This document shows, piece by piece, positions 55,783-64,000 of a stretch of 64,000 nt of DNA. The DNA comes from an uncultured Candidatus Saccharibacteria bacterium. Its GTDB lineage: Bacteria; Patescibacteriota; Saccharimonadia; Saccharimonadales; Saccharimonadaceae. The number at the start of each line of letters is the position of its first letter. Positions within the stretch are counted from its first letter, which is position 1. The notes beneath the pieces were generated by a model. That model was not told the origin of the DNA and searched no databases. It saw only the letters and a list, made by a program, of their open reading frames with translations. The stretch spans positions 27,520 through 91,519 of the forward strand of contig CAMCBN010000005.1 in the NCBI GenBank assembly GCA_945873065.1. Direction: 5' to 3'. The position numbers were made by a program, and so were the translations under genes.

Positions 55783-57606
55783 CTAACCACGAACCACATG
55801 CACCGCTACCGCACCAACTAGCTGTACCAACCATGATACTGAGCCGCCACCACGTCCAGATGTGCTAGTCTCTGATTTTGTGTAGTTATAGACATGTTGC
55901 TCCTCCTCTGGCAATGCCTCAACAAACTCTTCGCACAGATCAGTCATTGGCTGTATGGTATCAGCATCTTCCACCTCATTTGCCTTTGCTTCGTCTATCA
56001 TTGTTATAGGGTATACGATTGACAACTGTAAATCTTCTGGTCTTTCATCAATTTTTCCATCAACTTCGTCCATTGCTAAGCTTACCGAGTTATCACTACC
56101 ATAAAGATCATGAGTCGCCCCCTGCATTTTTGACTCCACGATCGCCAAGTGCACCGCCGCCTCTTGACTACCATCGAGCTCAATAAGCTCTACCTGCGAT
56201 GATTCATCAATAACAACCAACTCCGACTCCATCTTTGCATCCGCCACCTTTTCTTTCTGGGCATCAATAACTTCGTTTGGTGATTGATTAATAGCCTCTT
56301 GCGGTAGTGTCATATCACACGATAGATCAGGGTCGGCATCTGCAGCTAAGTTCTCCGCGACATCTTCGCGCTCAGCGGCAAAAAGCCTACTATCACTCGC
56401 CCAACCAATAGTCTCCTCATGAACGGGTTCGTCCACAACAAAATCGTTATCGTCTATCACAGTATTACCACATGACGACAAGTCTTGTTTATCATCGCTG
56501 GTTTCCGCCGAAACAACATTTTTCTCGCGAGAATCGGCTGGAATATCTGGCTTGGTGCTATGCTCTATAGTAGATACTTCATAGTTGTCGACGATCGTAT
56601 CACTAGTAATATCCGTCTCAGGTTCTGGCGGTATTTGATAGATACTAGATGATTCATCTAACTCATCAGGCTTATTAGGTTCTGGTATATTTAGCTTTTT
56701 ACCTTCCTTTTCTAAAAACTCCTCAGTTGCGATAACAGTTTTTTGCTGTTCATGAAACTTATTTTGCGATCCAGGCTTTTCGGTGGATAGTTTTTCCGAA
56801 ACATCAGTGACATGCTTTCTAACGATTTTGTTAGTCTCAGTCGCCTCTATGGTCGCAGAGACGTGGCTATCATCAAAAACTGTCTTATCGCTAGTACTAG
56901 TCACATTATCGATTTTTTCGACTAGAGGAGCTAAAGTTGATGCACTTTTATTTTCTATGATCGGTGCCACGCTATTTGATTTATCACTTATCAATGCTGG
57001 TCGTTTGCTTGATGGTTTGACTGCTGTTTGTTTAGTCTTCGATCTATCAGTATCATTAAGCTCTTTATGTTCTTGTGGTGTGTCAAAAATTTTTGCACTA
57101 AGTATACTGTTGTCATTTAGTTCAGATTCATAGATTTCATCAATTTTAGCATTAGCTGTTTGCTTTTGCGTAGTATCATTTTTTATGACCTCCATTCGGT
57201 GAAGAGACTGACGACTTTTTGTGTCAACTTTAGGTTCAGTTATGTTCATGAGTTCTACCTTTACAGCCGCATCGTTCGACGTAACCTGCCTATTGTCAGT
57301 CGCATCTGCGTAGCCCGCTATCACCAAATCATCATTATCAGCCAATAATTCATCAAGGTAGCTTTGGCGCTCTGGATCGGGTTGGCGATTCTCTTCTTTA
57401 ACAATCCTGCACATTTGCAAAATCGGACAATTATCTCTAGCTGCACAACTATCGCAGGCTACACTAGCCACACCTGCACACACTCTTGCTTGGTCAACGG
57501 TTTCAGCATCACCAGCGACTCGCTCGATTTGACTATCGTTATTTAAGGGTAGATCGAGCTCACTAGCATCACTTGCTATCAACTCTAAATCCTGTTCCAA
57601 CACCAC
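55783..57606 (-). CDS. large acidic low-complexity protein with N-terminal Cys cluster and C-terminal membrane tail
   Basis: 607 residues, not recognised. The N-terminal 70 residues hold five cysteines (43, 51, 54, 60, 66; C-x7-C-x2-C-x5-C-x5-C) that could bind a metal or Fe-S cluster. Residues ~75-580 are strongly acidic, rich in Asp/Glu/Ser/Thr, and probably disordered. The end is GGGSVSWLVQLVGAVAVHVVRG, a short hydrophobic tail that may insert in the membrane. It starts with GTG 12 bases after the ferredoxin-reductase-like gene, behind AGAGGTGG, so it belongs to the nrdD operon. Confidence 0.65.
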   Translation of the reverse strand: MVLEQDLELIASDASELDLPLNNDSQIERVAGDAETVDQARVCAGVASVACDSCAARDNCPILQMCRIVKEENRQPDPERQSYLDELLADNDDLVIAGYADATDNRQVTSNDAAVKVELMNITEPKVDTKSRQSLHRMEVIKNDTTQKQTANAKIDEIYESELNDNSILSAKIFDTPQEHKELNDTDRSKTKQTAVKPSSKRPALISDKSNSVAPIIENKSASTLAPLVEKIDNVTSTSDKTVFDDSHVSATIEATETNKIVRKHVTDVSEKLSTEKPGSQNKFHEQQKTVIATEEFLEKEGKKLNIPEPNKPDELDESSSIYQIPPEPETDITSDTIVDNYEVSTIEHSTKPDIPADSREKNVVSAETSDDKQDLSSCGNTVIDDNDFVVDEPVHEETIGWASDSRLFAAEREDVAENLAADADPDLSCDMTLPQEAINQSPNEVIDAQKEKVADAKMESELVVIDESSQVELIELDGSQEAAVHLAIVESKMQGATHDLYGSDNSVSLAMDEVDGKIDERPEDLQLSIVYPITMIDEAKANEVEDADTIQPMTDLCEEFVEALPEEEQHVYNYTKSETSTSGRGGGSVSWLVQLVGAVAVHVVRG

Positions 57607-57618
57607 ACCACCTCTTTA

Positions 57619-58278
57619 TTACTCAAAAAATGTCTCCGTTGAAATTCGCTCATCACCAATGCCATTTTCGCCAAGTTTTTGCCATACATCCCGCACAAAC
57701 GGCAAACTGCCGCAAACCAAAAAATGTGCATTTTCCGGCACTTCACTAACGATTTTTGCCACATCAAATCGCCCATTGTACCAACCATCTTTTTCCGCAA
57801 CCTGAGCGCGCGTACTGAAATGTTTCACCATAATATCTGACGCTGCCAATTCATCAGCAAATACAGGGAAATCTGGTGATTTGTGGCTGAAATACAAAAA
57901 TTTTGGCTGCGCTGCATCTGCTAAAACACTCCAGATCGGACTTAAAGCACATCCCGCCGCAATACCGACTAACGGCTTGTCAGTCTGCGGATTAAAATCG
58001 CCATATGCGCGACTAATTCGCAAGATATCTCCAACGCGCCGTGAACACAAATAGCTCGAATATTCACCGCCAACGTTTTTCACCGTAATCGACATTAGCT
58101 CTTCGTTTGGTCGCGATGAGATACTATACGCCTTACCCTCACGCACCGCGCTGCCGTCGATAAATACTGTGATGTACTGCCCCGCCGTAAAATCAAACGG
58201 TCGGGCAAAATACAGCGTCGTGACTTCTGGATTTTCTTGACGCAACCGCACAATTTCCACTTCTAATGAATCACGCAT
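57619..58278 (-). CDS. ferredoxin-NADP reductase-like flavoprotein
   Basis: 219 residues. FAD-binding barrel with GKAYSISSRPNEELMSITVKNVGGEYSSYLC (RxYSxx-type motif) and an NAD(P)-binding half beginning LVGIAAGCALSPIWSVL with a C-terminal VCGSLPFVRDVWQKL. The last aromatic ETFFE fits the family. It overlaps the start region of the activase gene by 16 bases, so it may supply the low-potential electrons the activase needs for radical generation. Confidence 0.85.
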   Translation of the reverse strand: MRDSLEVEIVRLRQENPEVTTLYFARPFDFTAGQYITVFIDGSAVREGKAYSISSRPNEELMSITVKNVGGEYSSYLCSRRVGDILRISRAYGDFNPQTDKPLVGIAAGCALSPIWSVLADAAQPKFLYFSHKSPDFPVFADELAASDIMVKHFSTRAQVAEKDGWYNGRFDVAKIVSEVPENAHFLVCGSLPFVRDVWQKLGENGIGDERISTETFFE

Positions 58279-58997
58279 TGATCAACATACCTTTCCATTA
58301 TCTTCTGAGCCGCCGCAAATTCTTCGTCAGTAAAAGTGTGGTAATTAGCAAACTGCGGACTAACGGTCGTACCAGTGCGAAAGTGCTGCAGAGCGAAGCG
58401 CTTGGCACCTTTGACCAGTCGACCAATCTTTTCAAAGTCTGCCACTTCCAGCTGCTCGCGAACAATTGTCGTGCGAAACTCATGATCAATCCCAGAATCA
58501 ATCATCAGTCGCACATTTTCTGTAATCGCTCCCAGGTCAATCGGCCGCGCTGCAATTTCTACATATTTTTCCAGCGGACCCTTCACATCCATGGCGATGA
58601 AATCAATCGTGCCTTCATCAATCATTTGCCGTACCATGTCAGGATGAGTCCCATTGGTATCAAGTTTTACATCATAACCTAGAGCCTTAATCTGGCGGCA
58701 TAATTCTGGCAGATCTTCCTGTACCGTTGGTTCGCCACCCGAAACCACCACACCGTCCAGCCGACCGACCCGCGACTTCAAAAACGTTATCACCTCATCG
58801 ACCGGAATACTCGGCGCCAAACGCTCAGGCAACACCAACTCTGGGTTATGACAATAACCACAGCGCATATTGCAACCTGCCAGGAACAGCGCTGCCGCCA
58901 CGTGACCTGGATAATCAACCAGCGACAGCTTCTGTACTCCGCCGATATGTATATTACACGGCCGCTGTGGCTGCGACACGTTCGGTCGCTTCATCAT
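58263..58997 (-). CDS. nrdG: anaerobic ribonucleotide reductase activating protein
   Basis: 244-residue radical SAM enzyme with the cluster motif CNMRCGYC (CxxxCxxC) preceded by SLVDYPGHVAAALFLAG and a VVSGGEPTVQ motif. It installs the glycyl radical on NrdD. It overlaps nrdD by 44 bases. Longer than E. coli NrdG and of the NrdG2/PFL-activase-like type. Confidence 0.92.
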   Translation of the reverse strand: MMKRPNVSQPQRPCNIHIGGVQKLSLVDYPGHVAAALFLAGCNMRCGYCHNPELVLPERLAPSIPVDEVITFLKSRVGRLDGVVVSGGEPTVQEDLPELCRQIKALGYDVKLDTNGTHPDMVRQMIDEGTIDFIAMDVKGPLEKYVEIAARPIDLGAITENVRLMIDSGIDHEFRTTIVREQLEVADFEKIGRLVKGAKRFALQHFRTGTTVSPQFANYHTFTDEEFAAAQKIMERYVDQCVIH

Positions 58998-61074
58998 AAT
59001 GCTCCCTCATGTCAAACTCAGCTTGCTTGCCCTTATTCCACTGCGAAACTGGGCGCAAGAATCCAACTACTCGCGAATAAACTTCGGTCTCTTCACCGCA
59101 ACGCTCGCAAACTGGATGTTCGCCGACGATGTAGCCATGATTTTTACAAATCGAAAAGCTCGGGCTAAAGGTAAAGTATGGCAATTTATAATTCTCGCAA
59201 ATCGTTTTCACCAACTTTTTCAGAGTCTGCGGATCATCCATGCGCTCGCCCAAAAAGAAGTGAATTACTGTACCACCAGTGTACTTGGTCTGTAAATTAT
59301 CCTGCAAATCCAGCAACTCGAACAAATCGTCCGTGTAATTGACTGGCAAGTGACTGGAGTTGGTATAAAATGGATGCTCGACCGCCCCACCGATACCATT
59401 GGCAAAGTGAGCACGCTCTGGGAAACTGGCTTTATCGATTTGCGCCAAACGATAGGTTGTACCCTCCGCTGGTGTCGCTTCGAGATTGTAATTATTGCCC
59501 GTCTCTTCCTGGTATTCAATCAGTCGATTGCGCATAAAGTCCAACGTCTTTTCGCCAAATGCCTTGCCTTTTTTAGTACCAATATCGACGCCGAGCAGAT
59601 TGAGCGCTGCCTCATTAACACCGATCAGACCAATGGTCGAAAAATGATTCTTCCAGTATTCATTAAACCGCTTTTTGATATCGCGCAAATAGAACTTGGT
59701 GTATGGATAAAGATTAGCATCGGTCAGTCGTTCCAGCACCTTGCGCTTGGTTTCCAGACTGTCACGCGCCATATCCATCAGTTTACCCAAGCCTTCGTAA
59801 AACTCGTCTTCATTCTTTGATTTCAACGCCAGCCGCGGTAAATTGATCGTCACCACACCGACTGAACCAGTCATCGGATTTGAGCCAAACAGTCCACCGC
59901 CACGATATTCCAGTTGGCGATTATCAATCCTCAGGCGACAACACATTGAACGAGCATCTTCTGGATTCATGTCAGAATTGACGAAATTCGAGAAATATGG
60001 AATACCGTATTTAGCACTAGCTTCCCAAAGATTTTCGATAACTGGGTTGTCCCAGTTGAAATCTTTGGTAATATTAACCGTTGGAATCGGGAAGGTGAAC
60101 ACGCGACCATTAGCATCGCCTTCGCTCAACACCTCAAGCAGCGCCTTGTTGAGTGTGTTCATCTCTTTCTGATAATCACCATAGTTGGTGTCCTGCATTT
60201 CACCACCGATAATCACTGGATTGCCAGCTAAATGTTTTGGACATTCCAAATCCAGTGTAATATTAGTAAACGGTGTTTGAAAGCCAACGCGGGTCGGCAC
60301 ATTGACATTAAAGACAAATTCTTGCAGCGCCTGCTTTACCTCTTTGTAATTTAAGTTGTCGTAACGAATAAATGGTGCCAACAGTGTATCAAAGTCAGAA
60401 AATGCCTGCGCACCAGCCGCTTCACCCTGTAAAGTGTAAAAGAAATTCACTACTTGACCGAGTGCTGAGCGAAAATGCTTAGCCGGCTTGGAGGCAACTT
60501 TGCCTTGCACACCAGTGAAACCTTCACGCAACAAATCCATCAGATCCCAACCGACGCAGTATACACTGAGCAAATTCAAATCGTGGATATGTAAATCGCC
60601 TTCCTTATGTGCCTTACCAATTTTTGGTGTATAAATCTTATCCAGCCAATAAGTCTTGGTGACTTCTGCTGATACATAATTGTTAAGACCTTGCAGGCTG
60701 TAGCCCATATTAGAATTTTCGTTAATTTTCCAATCCAGTCTACCAATATATTGGTCAATCAGGTCGACATGCGCATTAGAAGTGATTTCGCGTAATTTTT
60801 TATGTTGATCTCGATAAATAATATAAGCTTTGGCGGTCTTTTTGTACTTCGATTCAATCAGCATATCCTCAACGATATCTTGGACTTCTTCGACACTGGG
60901 TAGTGATTGTGTACCATGTGCTTCGACTCGACCAAGCACTTTGTCTGTCAATCTAATGGAGACATCCTTATCAAATTCGCCTGTCTCAGCACCCGCTTTT
61001 GATATAGCTTTTTCAATTTTTTTACGGTCAAATTTCACCACTCGCCCATCACGTTTTTTGATTGATTTAATCAT
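58954..61074 (-). CDS. nrdD: anaerobic ribonucleoside-triphosphate reductase
   Basis: About 706 residues. N-terminal ATP-cone (SIKKRDGRVVKFDRKKIEKAISKAG), the ten-stranded barrel with GFTGVQGKVASKPAKHFRSALGQVVNFF, a C-terminal zinc site (CKNHGY ... CERCGEET) and the glycyl-radical segment RVVGFLRPVSQWNKGKQAEF. It makes dNTPs under anoxia and is the only reductase seen here. Start ATG 61074 follows GGGGGA; the longer frame from a GTG is unlikely. Controlled by two NrdR boxes upstream. Confidence 0.95.
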   Translation of the reverse strand: MIKSIKKRDGRVVKFDRKKIEKAISKAGAETGEFDKDVSIRLTDKVLGRVEAHGTQSLPSVEEVQDIVEDMLIESKYKKTAKAYIIYRDQHKKLREITSNAHVDLIDQYIGRLDWKINENSNMGYSLQGLNNYVSAEVTKTYWLDKIYTPKIGKAHKEGDLHIHDLNLLSVYCVGWDLMDLLREGFTGVQGKVASKPAKHFRSALGQVVNFFYTLQGEAAGAQAFSDFDTLLAPFIRYDNLNYKEVKQALQEFVFNVNVPTRVGFQTPFTNITLDLECPKHLAGNPVIIGGEMQDTNYGDYQKEMNTLNKALLEVLSEGDANGRVFTFPIPTVNITKDFNWDNPVIENLWEASAKYGIPYFSNFVNSDMNPEDARSMCCRLRIDNRQLEYRGGGLFGSNPMTGSVGVVTINLPRLALKSKNEDEFYEGLGKLMDMARDSLETKRKVLERLTDANLYPYTKFYLRDIKKRFNEYWKNHFSTIGLIGVNEAALNLLGVDIGTKKGKAFGEKTLDFMRNRLIEYQEETGNNYNLEATPAEGTTYRLAQIDKASFPERAHFANGIGGAVEHPFYTNSSHLPVNYTDDLFELLDLQDNLQTKYTGGTVIHFFLGERMDDPQTLKKLVKTICENYKLPYFTFSPSFSICKNHGYIVGEHPVCERCGEETEVYSRVVGFLRPVSQWNKGKQAEFDMREHYDEATERVAATAAV

Positions 61075-61156
61075 GCAATAATCCCCCACTACTAATTAAT
61101 AATATTCTCCAACCAGTGCATACAAAGTTCGAAAATATCAAATTATCTATTTTATA

Positions 61157-61204
61157 ACGCTATATATAGCGTCTCTATCTCAGAGTACACCCGATATATA
61201 GCGA
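61157..61204 (-). promoter_or_regulatory. pair of NrdR boxes upstream of nrdD
   Basis: Box 1 ACGCTATATATAGCGT (61157-61172, perfect palindrome) and box 2 ACCCGATATATAGCGA (61189-61204) share the ATATAT core of the NrdR consensus and start 32 bases apart, about three helical turns, the usual pair spacing. Confidence 0.88.
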
Positions 61205-61300
61205 AGGTCAAGGATGATAACATTGTGTTATTTACATGTAGGCAACTATTGAATTCAAAGAAACAACCAGCAGAAGAAGACGAAGACACCGACCCGATGA
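61205..61300. other. junction between low-GC (Saccharibacteria-type) and high-GC (actinobacterial-type) sequence
   Basis: Base composition changes abruptly between about 61,205 and 61,300. The left side carries the nrdD regulatory region; the right side reads as a high-GC protein end (KKQPAEEDEDTDPMILTL then TGA at 61311-61313, plus strand). No gene spans the point. A GAATTC lies at 61251-61256. Confidence 0.75.
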
Positions 61301-61441
61301 TCTTGACACTCTGAAGGACCAGAACCAGAAGGTCACGAGAACGACTCAGGCCTGGAAGCCAACCTCGTGCACCCCCACCAGATCCGCCAGACCAGGCCCG
61401 AACCCACCCCGCAGACCTCTCAAACACCCCTTGGCAAGCAA

Positions 61442-61476
61442 AAACCCGCGCCATGGGTCAACCATGACGCGGGTTT
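61442..61476. terminator. rho-independent terminator in the high-GC segment
   Basis: AAACCCGCG...CATGG / CCATG...CGCGGGTTT stem around GTCAA, with A- and T-runs at either side, so it can end transcription in both directions. It follows the partial high-GC reading frame ending near 61313. Confidence 0.75.
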
Positions 61477-61489
61477 GAGTGTGAGGTTA

Positions 61490-62245
61490 ATGGTCGCCCT
61501 CTCACCCCACCACTCAAAGCAATGGGAGGAGGCGTGGCGGTACGTCATGGCGGTGGTGGGTGATGCGAGCCAGGAAGATGTGGAGGCTGGTGAGGGGGCA
61601 GGTTCGTGGCAGGAGTCGGTGAGCACTGAGGCAGCAGCCCAGCAGGAGCTGGGCTGCTGCGAGACTTCTGTCGGTGTGGAGGCACTGGCGGGGTTGCAGG
61701 GTGTGGAGGCCGAGGCAGATGTGCCTGGTTCGTCAGGGTCGTTGCAGTCGGTGCTGACTGGGTCAGGTCCTCGGTTCAATCATCAGGTGATGCCGGGAGT
61801 GGTGGAGGAGATGGTGGTGTTGCGTCAGGAGGGGTTGCTGGTAGCTGAGATCGCTGAACGGGTGGGCTTTCATAAGGATACGGTGGCTAAGCATCTGAAG
61901 CGGGCTGGCTTGAGCCTGCGTACTGATCTTAAGGATGAGGTCTTCTGCCGGAGGGTTCGCTTGGCCTACGAGACGGTCGGGAGCATCAAGGGAGCGGCGC
62001 GTCAGCTTGGGGTGAGTCCGGCGACGGTGCGGAAGGTGGTGCGAGGTGAGGTCTGGGTGGTGCCGCCTGCTGGCAGTGGGTCCAGCGCGGGAGTGCAGGG
62101 AGTGCTGGCGCGGCGGTGTGGGATGTTACGAAGTTGTGACCATCGGTGTGACGGCAGAAGCGTGATCACGCCCGGACGAGGCCGTGGAGCATCATCCGCT
62201 CATCTGCTAGACGGTTCCGGATTCATAGGCGCTACAAGTAAATGA
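61490..62245 (+). CDS. helix-turn-helix protein, resolvase-like DNA-binding region
   Basis: About 251 residues; start uncertain (ATG 61490 or later). The N-terminal ~100 residues are low-complexity Glu/Gly/Ala/Ser. Two adjacent helix-turn-helix segments follow: EEMVVLRQEGLLVAEIAERVGFHKDTVAKHLKRAGLSLR and ETVGSIKGAARQLGVSPATVRKVVRGE, like the DNA-binding tail of serine recombinases or transposase-associated proteins. The C-terminal ~60 residues look unconstrained. Strong G/C third-position bias marks it as foreign to the rest of the window. Probably mobile-element related. Confidence 0.55.
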   Translation: MVALSPHHSKQWEEAWRYVMAVVGDASQEDVEAGEGAGSWQESVSTEAAAQQELGCCETSVGVEALAGLQGVEAEADVPGSSGSLQSVLTGSGPRFNHQVMPGVVEEMVVLRQEGLLVAEIAERVGFHKDTVAKHLKRAGLSLRTDLKDEVFCRRVRLAYETVGSIKGAARQLGVSPATVRKVVRGEVWVVPPAGSGSSAGVQGVLARRCGMLRSCDHRCDGRSVITPGRGRGASSAHLLDGSGFIGATSK

Positions 62246-62766
62246 CAACCATGCACAACTTTGCAGCAGTATCCACGAAAAACGGAATCTATGACCCTAG
62301 ACAATCTCTTCTTGCTGGGGTTGGTAAGATGTCAACACTTGTGGATACCTACTAATATCGGATGTCAGACAATGATGGTCTCCAAGGGCTGTGCCCTGCG
62401 AAGACAGGTGTCACCGCCCGGTGGTGGCGGCACCTGGCATGCCGGGATCGTCATATCCGACTTTTCTTAGATGCACCAACGAAAATTGCTCCATCACATG
62501 CAAGGTGGTTGCATGGGGGATTGTCAAGTGGTAGCGTGCGCCCTAGCTCACAAGAGGAAGTGAGCGGGTTGCCGGAGGTTCTCCCTAGGCCTCCTCGGTG
62601 CGAGCTGAGGCTCGCACATCGCAGCGTTCTGGCACTGCTCTTTGGGTCCGATGCACTGGCGCTACGGCCATCAGTGGTGAGGGCTCACCGAAAACATCAG
62701 AACCAACCAGTCAAGTTCGATTCATAAGTCGCACAGGCTGGACATCCTCAGGAAGGAGGGTTCATC
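62246..62766. other. intergenic region in the high-GC segment
   Basis: About 520 bases without a convincing gene. It contains hairpins, e.g. GTGCGAGC-TGAG-GCTCGCAC (62598-62617), and ends with AAGGAGGG just upstream of the next gene. Composition is mixed. Overlapping frames here have no family signal. Confidence 0.4.
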
Positions 62767-63576
62767 ATGAACCCGTCCACCAACAAGATCCGATCCCTCC
62801 TCGTTCTCCCGCCGTCCCGCTTGAAGCGATGGTTGGCTGCCATCTCGGCGGTTCTCCTCACCACCCTGGGCGCCAGCGCTGTGGCGCCGGCTGCGCAGGC
62901 GGCGCCGAAGGAGGCGAGCGCGACCGTGTTCTCCGTGCCGGGGTGGGACTATGCCAATGTGCGGAGCGGACCTAGCACCGACAAGCCAACCGTCAAGACC
63001 ATCCCGGCCGGTACGACAGTCACCCTGGGATGCTCCACCCGAGGCGGCAACGCCACTGGCCCCTACGGCAGCTCCGACCTGTGGTACAAGGTGGCCGGGA
63101 CCGACACCTACGTCGCCGATGTCATGATCTTGACCGGCAGCGACGACGCGGTGACGGAGGCGTGTGGGGAGACGAAGAAGAAAGAGAAGGCCGAGCCACC
63201 AGAAGCCCCTCAAAGAGACTACATCGCTAATGACGGCAAGGTGGCGCTCAACCTATATAATCACTATTACCTTGGCAACGGAAGATCTGTCCAAATCGAG
63301 TGGGATTATTTCAGCAACAATAATATCTTCGTTGATAGAGTCAAGAACGGCAACATCCCCATTGGCAAGACCGCGCAGTACGAGACCCTGAACTACGGTG
63401 GCGGCATCGACATGTACCTGGCTTTACGAAACTTTTCCATCAAAAGGACATCTGAATCTTGCTACACGATATTCGACTGGTACGATTTCGAATGGAAGGA
63501 TTACCCAATTCAGCGAGCCCACGAAGAATTAAAGTGGGCAAAACCGTATAGCGTGCATTCGAGTGGATGCCTCTAA
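62767..63576 (+). CDS. secreted SH3-domain protein, actinobacterial type
   Basis: 269 residues with a classical Sec signal peptide (RLKRWLAAISAVLLTTLGASAVAPAAQAA, cleavage after AQA about residue 45) and a bacterial SH3-like domain (about 53-123: DYANVRSGPSTDKPTVKTIPAGTTVTLGC ... WYKVAGTDTYVADVMI). After a Lys/Glu/Pro linker the C-terminal ~125 residues are an unrecognised domain with aromatic residues and two Cys. AAGGAGGG gives a strong ribosome-binding site. Codon composition falls to a lower GC content in the C-terminal third, suggesting a recombined domain. Confidence 0.8.
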   Translation: MNPSTNKIRSLLVLPPSRLKRWLAAISAVLLTTLGASAVAPAAQAAPKEASATVFSVPGWDYANVRSGPSTDKPTVKTIPAGTTVTLGCSTRGGNATGPYGSSDLWYKVAGTDTYVADVMILTGSDDAVTEACGETKKKEKAEPPEAPQRDYIANDGKVALNLYNHYYLGNGRSVQIEWDYFSNNNIFVDRVKNGNIPIGKTAQYETLNYGGGIDMYLALRNFSIKRTSESCYTIFDWYDFEWKDYPIQRAHEELKWAKPYSVHSSGCL

Positions 63577-63991
63577 TAATACGAGTGCAGCGAGTCAGGT
63601 CAAGGAGCCCTATTCCGATCCGCAACACACCATTGCTTCAAGGCAACAAACTCGCCATATATGTGATGTTTCAGGAGACGGGGTGAGTTTGTTGGCTCTT
63701 CGCAGTTGGGGCCGTCTGAGCATGTCGGCGCCCGGACGGGGGTCGGGGCCTTCCGATGATGGAAGTTCCTGCACTGCCCATCCGGAAGATCTCGACGTGC
63801 TCGATGCTGCCTTCGCGGTCCCTGCTCTGACAGTCATCTGCCGTCTCGATGAGCTCGGTCTTGTCGATGTCGGCCGGCGTCTGGACCTGGATCGGACGGT
63901 GATCGAGTACTGGGTTGCCCAACCAGGTCCCTGGTGGAGAGGCTGTGGCTGCGGAGCGCTCCAGGCGCGTGTTCGTGACCTGGCTCGCTGA
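63563..63991 (+). mobile_element. N-terminal fragment of an ISL3-type transposase
   Basis: The reading frame contains LDAAFAVPALTVICRLDELGLVDVGRRLDLDRTVIEYWV..PGPWWRGCGCG, which resembles the N-terminal zinc-finger region (RLDxLGL.V.G.RLE...C..CG) of actinobacterial ISL3-family transposases. The frame stops at 63991 after VRDLAR, nine bases before the window end, so the copy is truncated or frameshifted. The true start is unclear (a GTG near 63799 is possible). Terminal inverted repeats cannot be seen. Confidence 0.5.
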
Positions 63992-64000
63992 CTGGAGGCG

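Noticed and set aside
61152..61454. 100-residue minus-strand ORF crossing the composition junction
   Set aside because: It spans NrdR boxes and the apparent join, is low-complexity and lacks start signals; not evidence that the join is natural.
61367..61489. N-terminal extension of the HTH gene upstream of ATG 61490
   Set aside because: It would be translated through the terminator hairpin at 61442-61476.
62598..62975. 125-residue plus-strand ORF in the high-GC segment
   Set aside because: It overlaps, in another frame, the start and signal peptide of the SH3 protein, which has a strong ribosome-binding site.

Overview
The first ~61.2 kb looks like one stretch of a Candidatus Saccharibacteria (TM7) chromosome, probably an oral Nanosynbacter-type epibiont. 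I infer this from gene content: a complete arginine deiminase operon, a reduced but recognisable cell-wall set (MurC, MurJ, FtsB-like), strictly anaerobic ribonucleotide reductase and many short lineage-specific proteins. No marker search was possible. The last ~2.7 kb (from about 61.25 kb) is abruptly GC-rich and reads like actinobacterial (Actinomyces/Schaalia-type) DNA. Since oral Saccharibacteria live on such hosts, this end is either a chimeric contig join or transferred host DNA.

Layout. 0.1-6.8 kb: a GIY-YIG protein, an ABC-2 exporter operon, a membrane protein, a nitroreductase gene broken by one in-frame stop, and a LepA gene lacking its C-terminal half. 6.8-12.7 kb: murJ, ftsH, tilS and a flavin oxidoreductase without the redox disulfide. 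12.8-14.7 kb: a promoter-to-terminator unit encoding only 38 residues, and three tRNAs that all carry anticodon CAU (initiator Met, elongator-type Met, probable Ile2, the TilS substrate). 13.4-25 kb: divisome, Mur ligase, Nudix, TrmB, MscS, small secreted/membrane proteins, VIT-type transporter, AspS, a CBS protein and a DsbA-like protein. 25.1-30.7 kb: arcA-arcB-arcD-DDAH-like-arcC. 30.8-42.9 kb: methyltransferase, PEBP protein, paired ABC exporters (one frameshifted), a CsoR-CopB metal module, groES-groEL under CIRCE, CorA, a TetR regulator and a DUF2798-like protein. 42.9-47.3 kb: a probable Zur regulon (RclA-type flavoreductase, His-rich COG0523 GTPase, SDR-like protein and a Fur-family repressor) joined by two matching palindromes. 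47.7-55.7 kb: a type III restriction-modification island carrying an unrecognised nuclease-like protein, a RhuM stub and a frameshifted AlbA/Schlafen-type protein. 55.8-61.1 kb: nrdD-nrdG-ferredoxin-reductase-like operon ending in a large acidic protein, under a pair of NrdR boxes.

A theme across the window is promoter architecture. In at least a dozen genes a sigma70-type -10 hexamer lies 6-7 nt (usually exactly 7) before the start codon with no Shine-Dalgarno sequence, so these mRNAs should be leaderless. This spacing also fixes several start codons. Known operators (CIRCE, a CsoR-type palindrome, the putative Zur box) are superimposed on these promoters. A second theme is broken genes: five in 61 kb (one in-frame ochre stop, two single-base deletions, two 3' truncations), which need read-level checks to separate real decay from sequence error.
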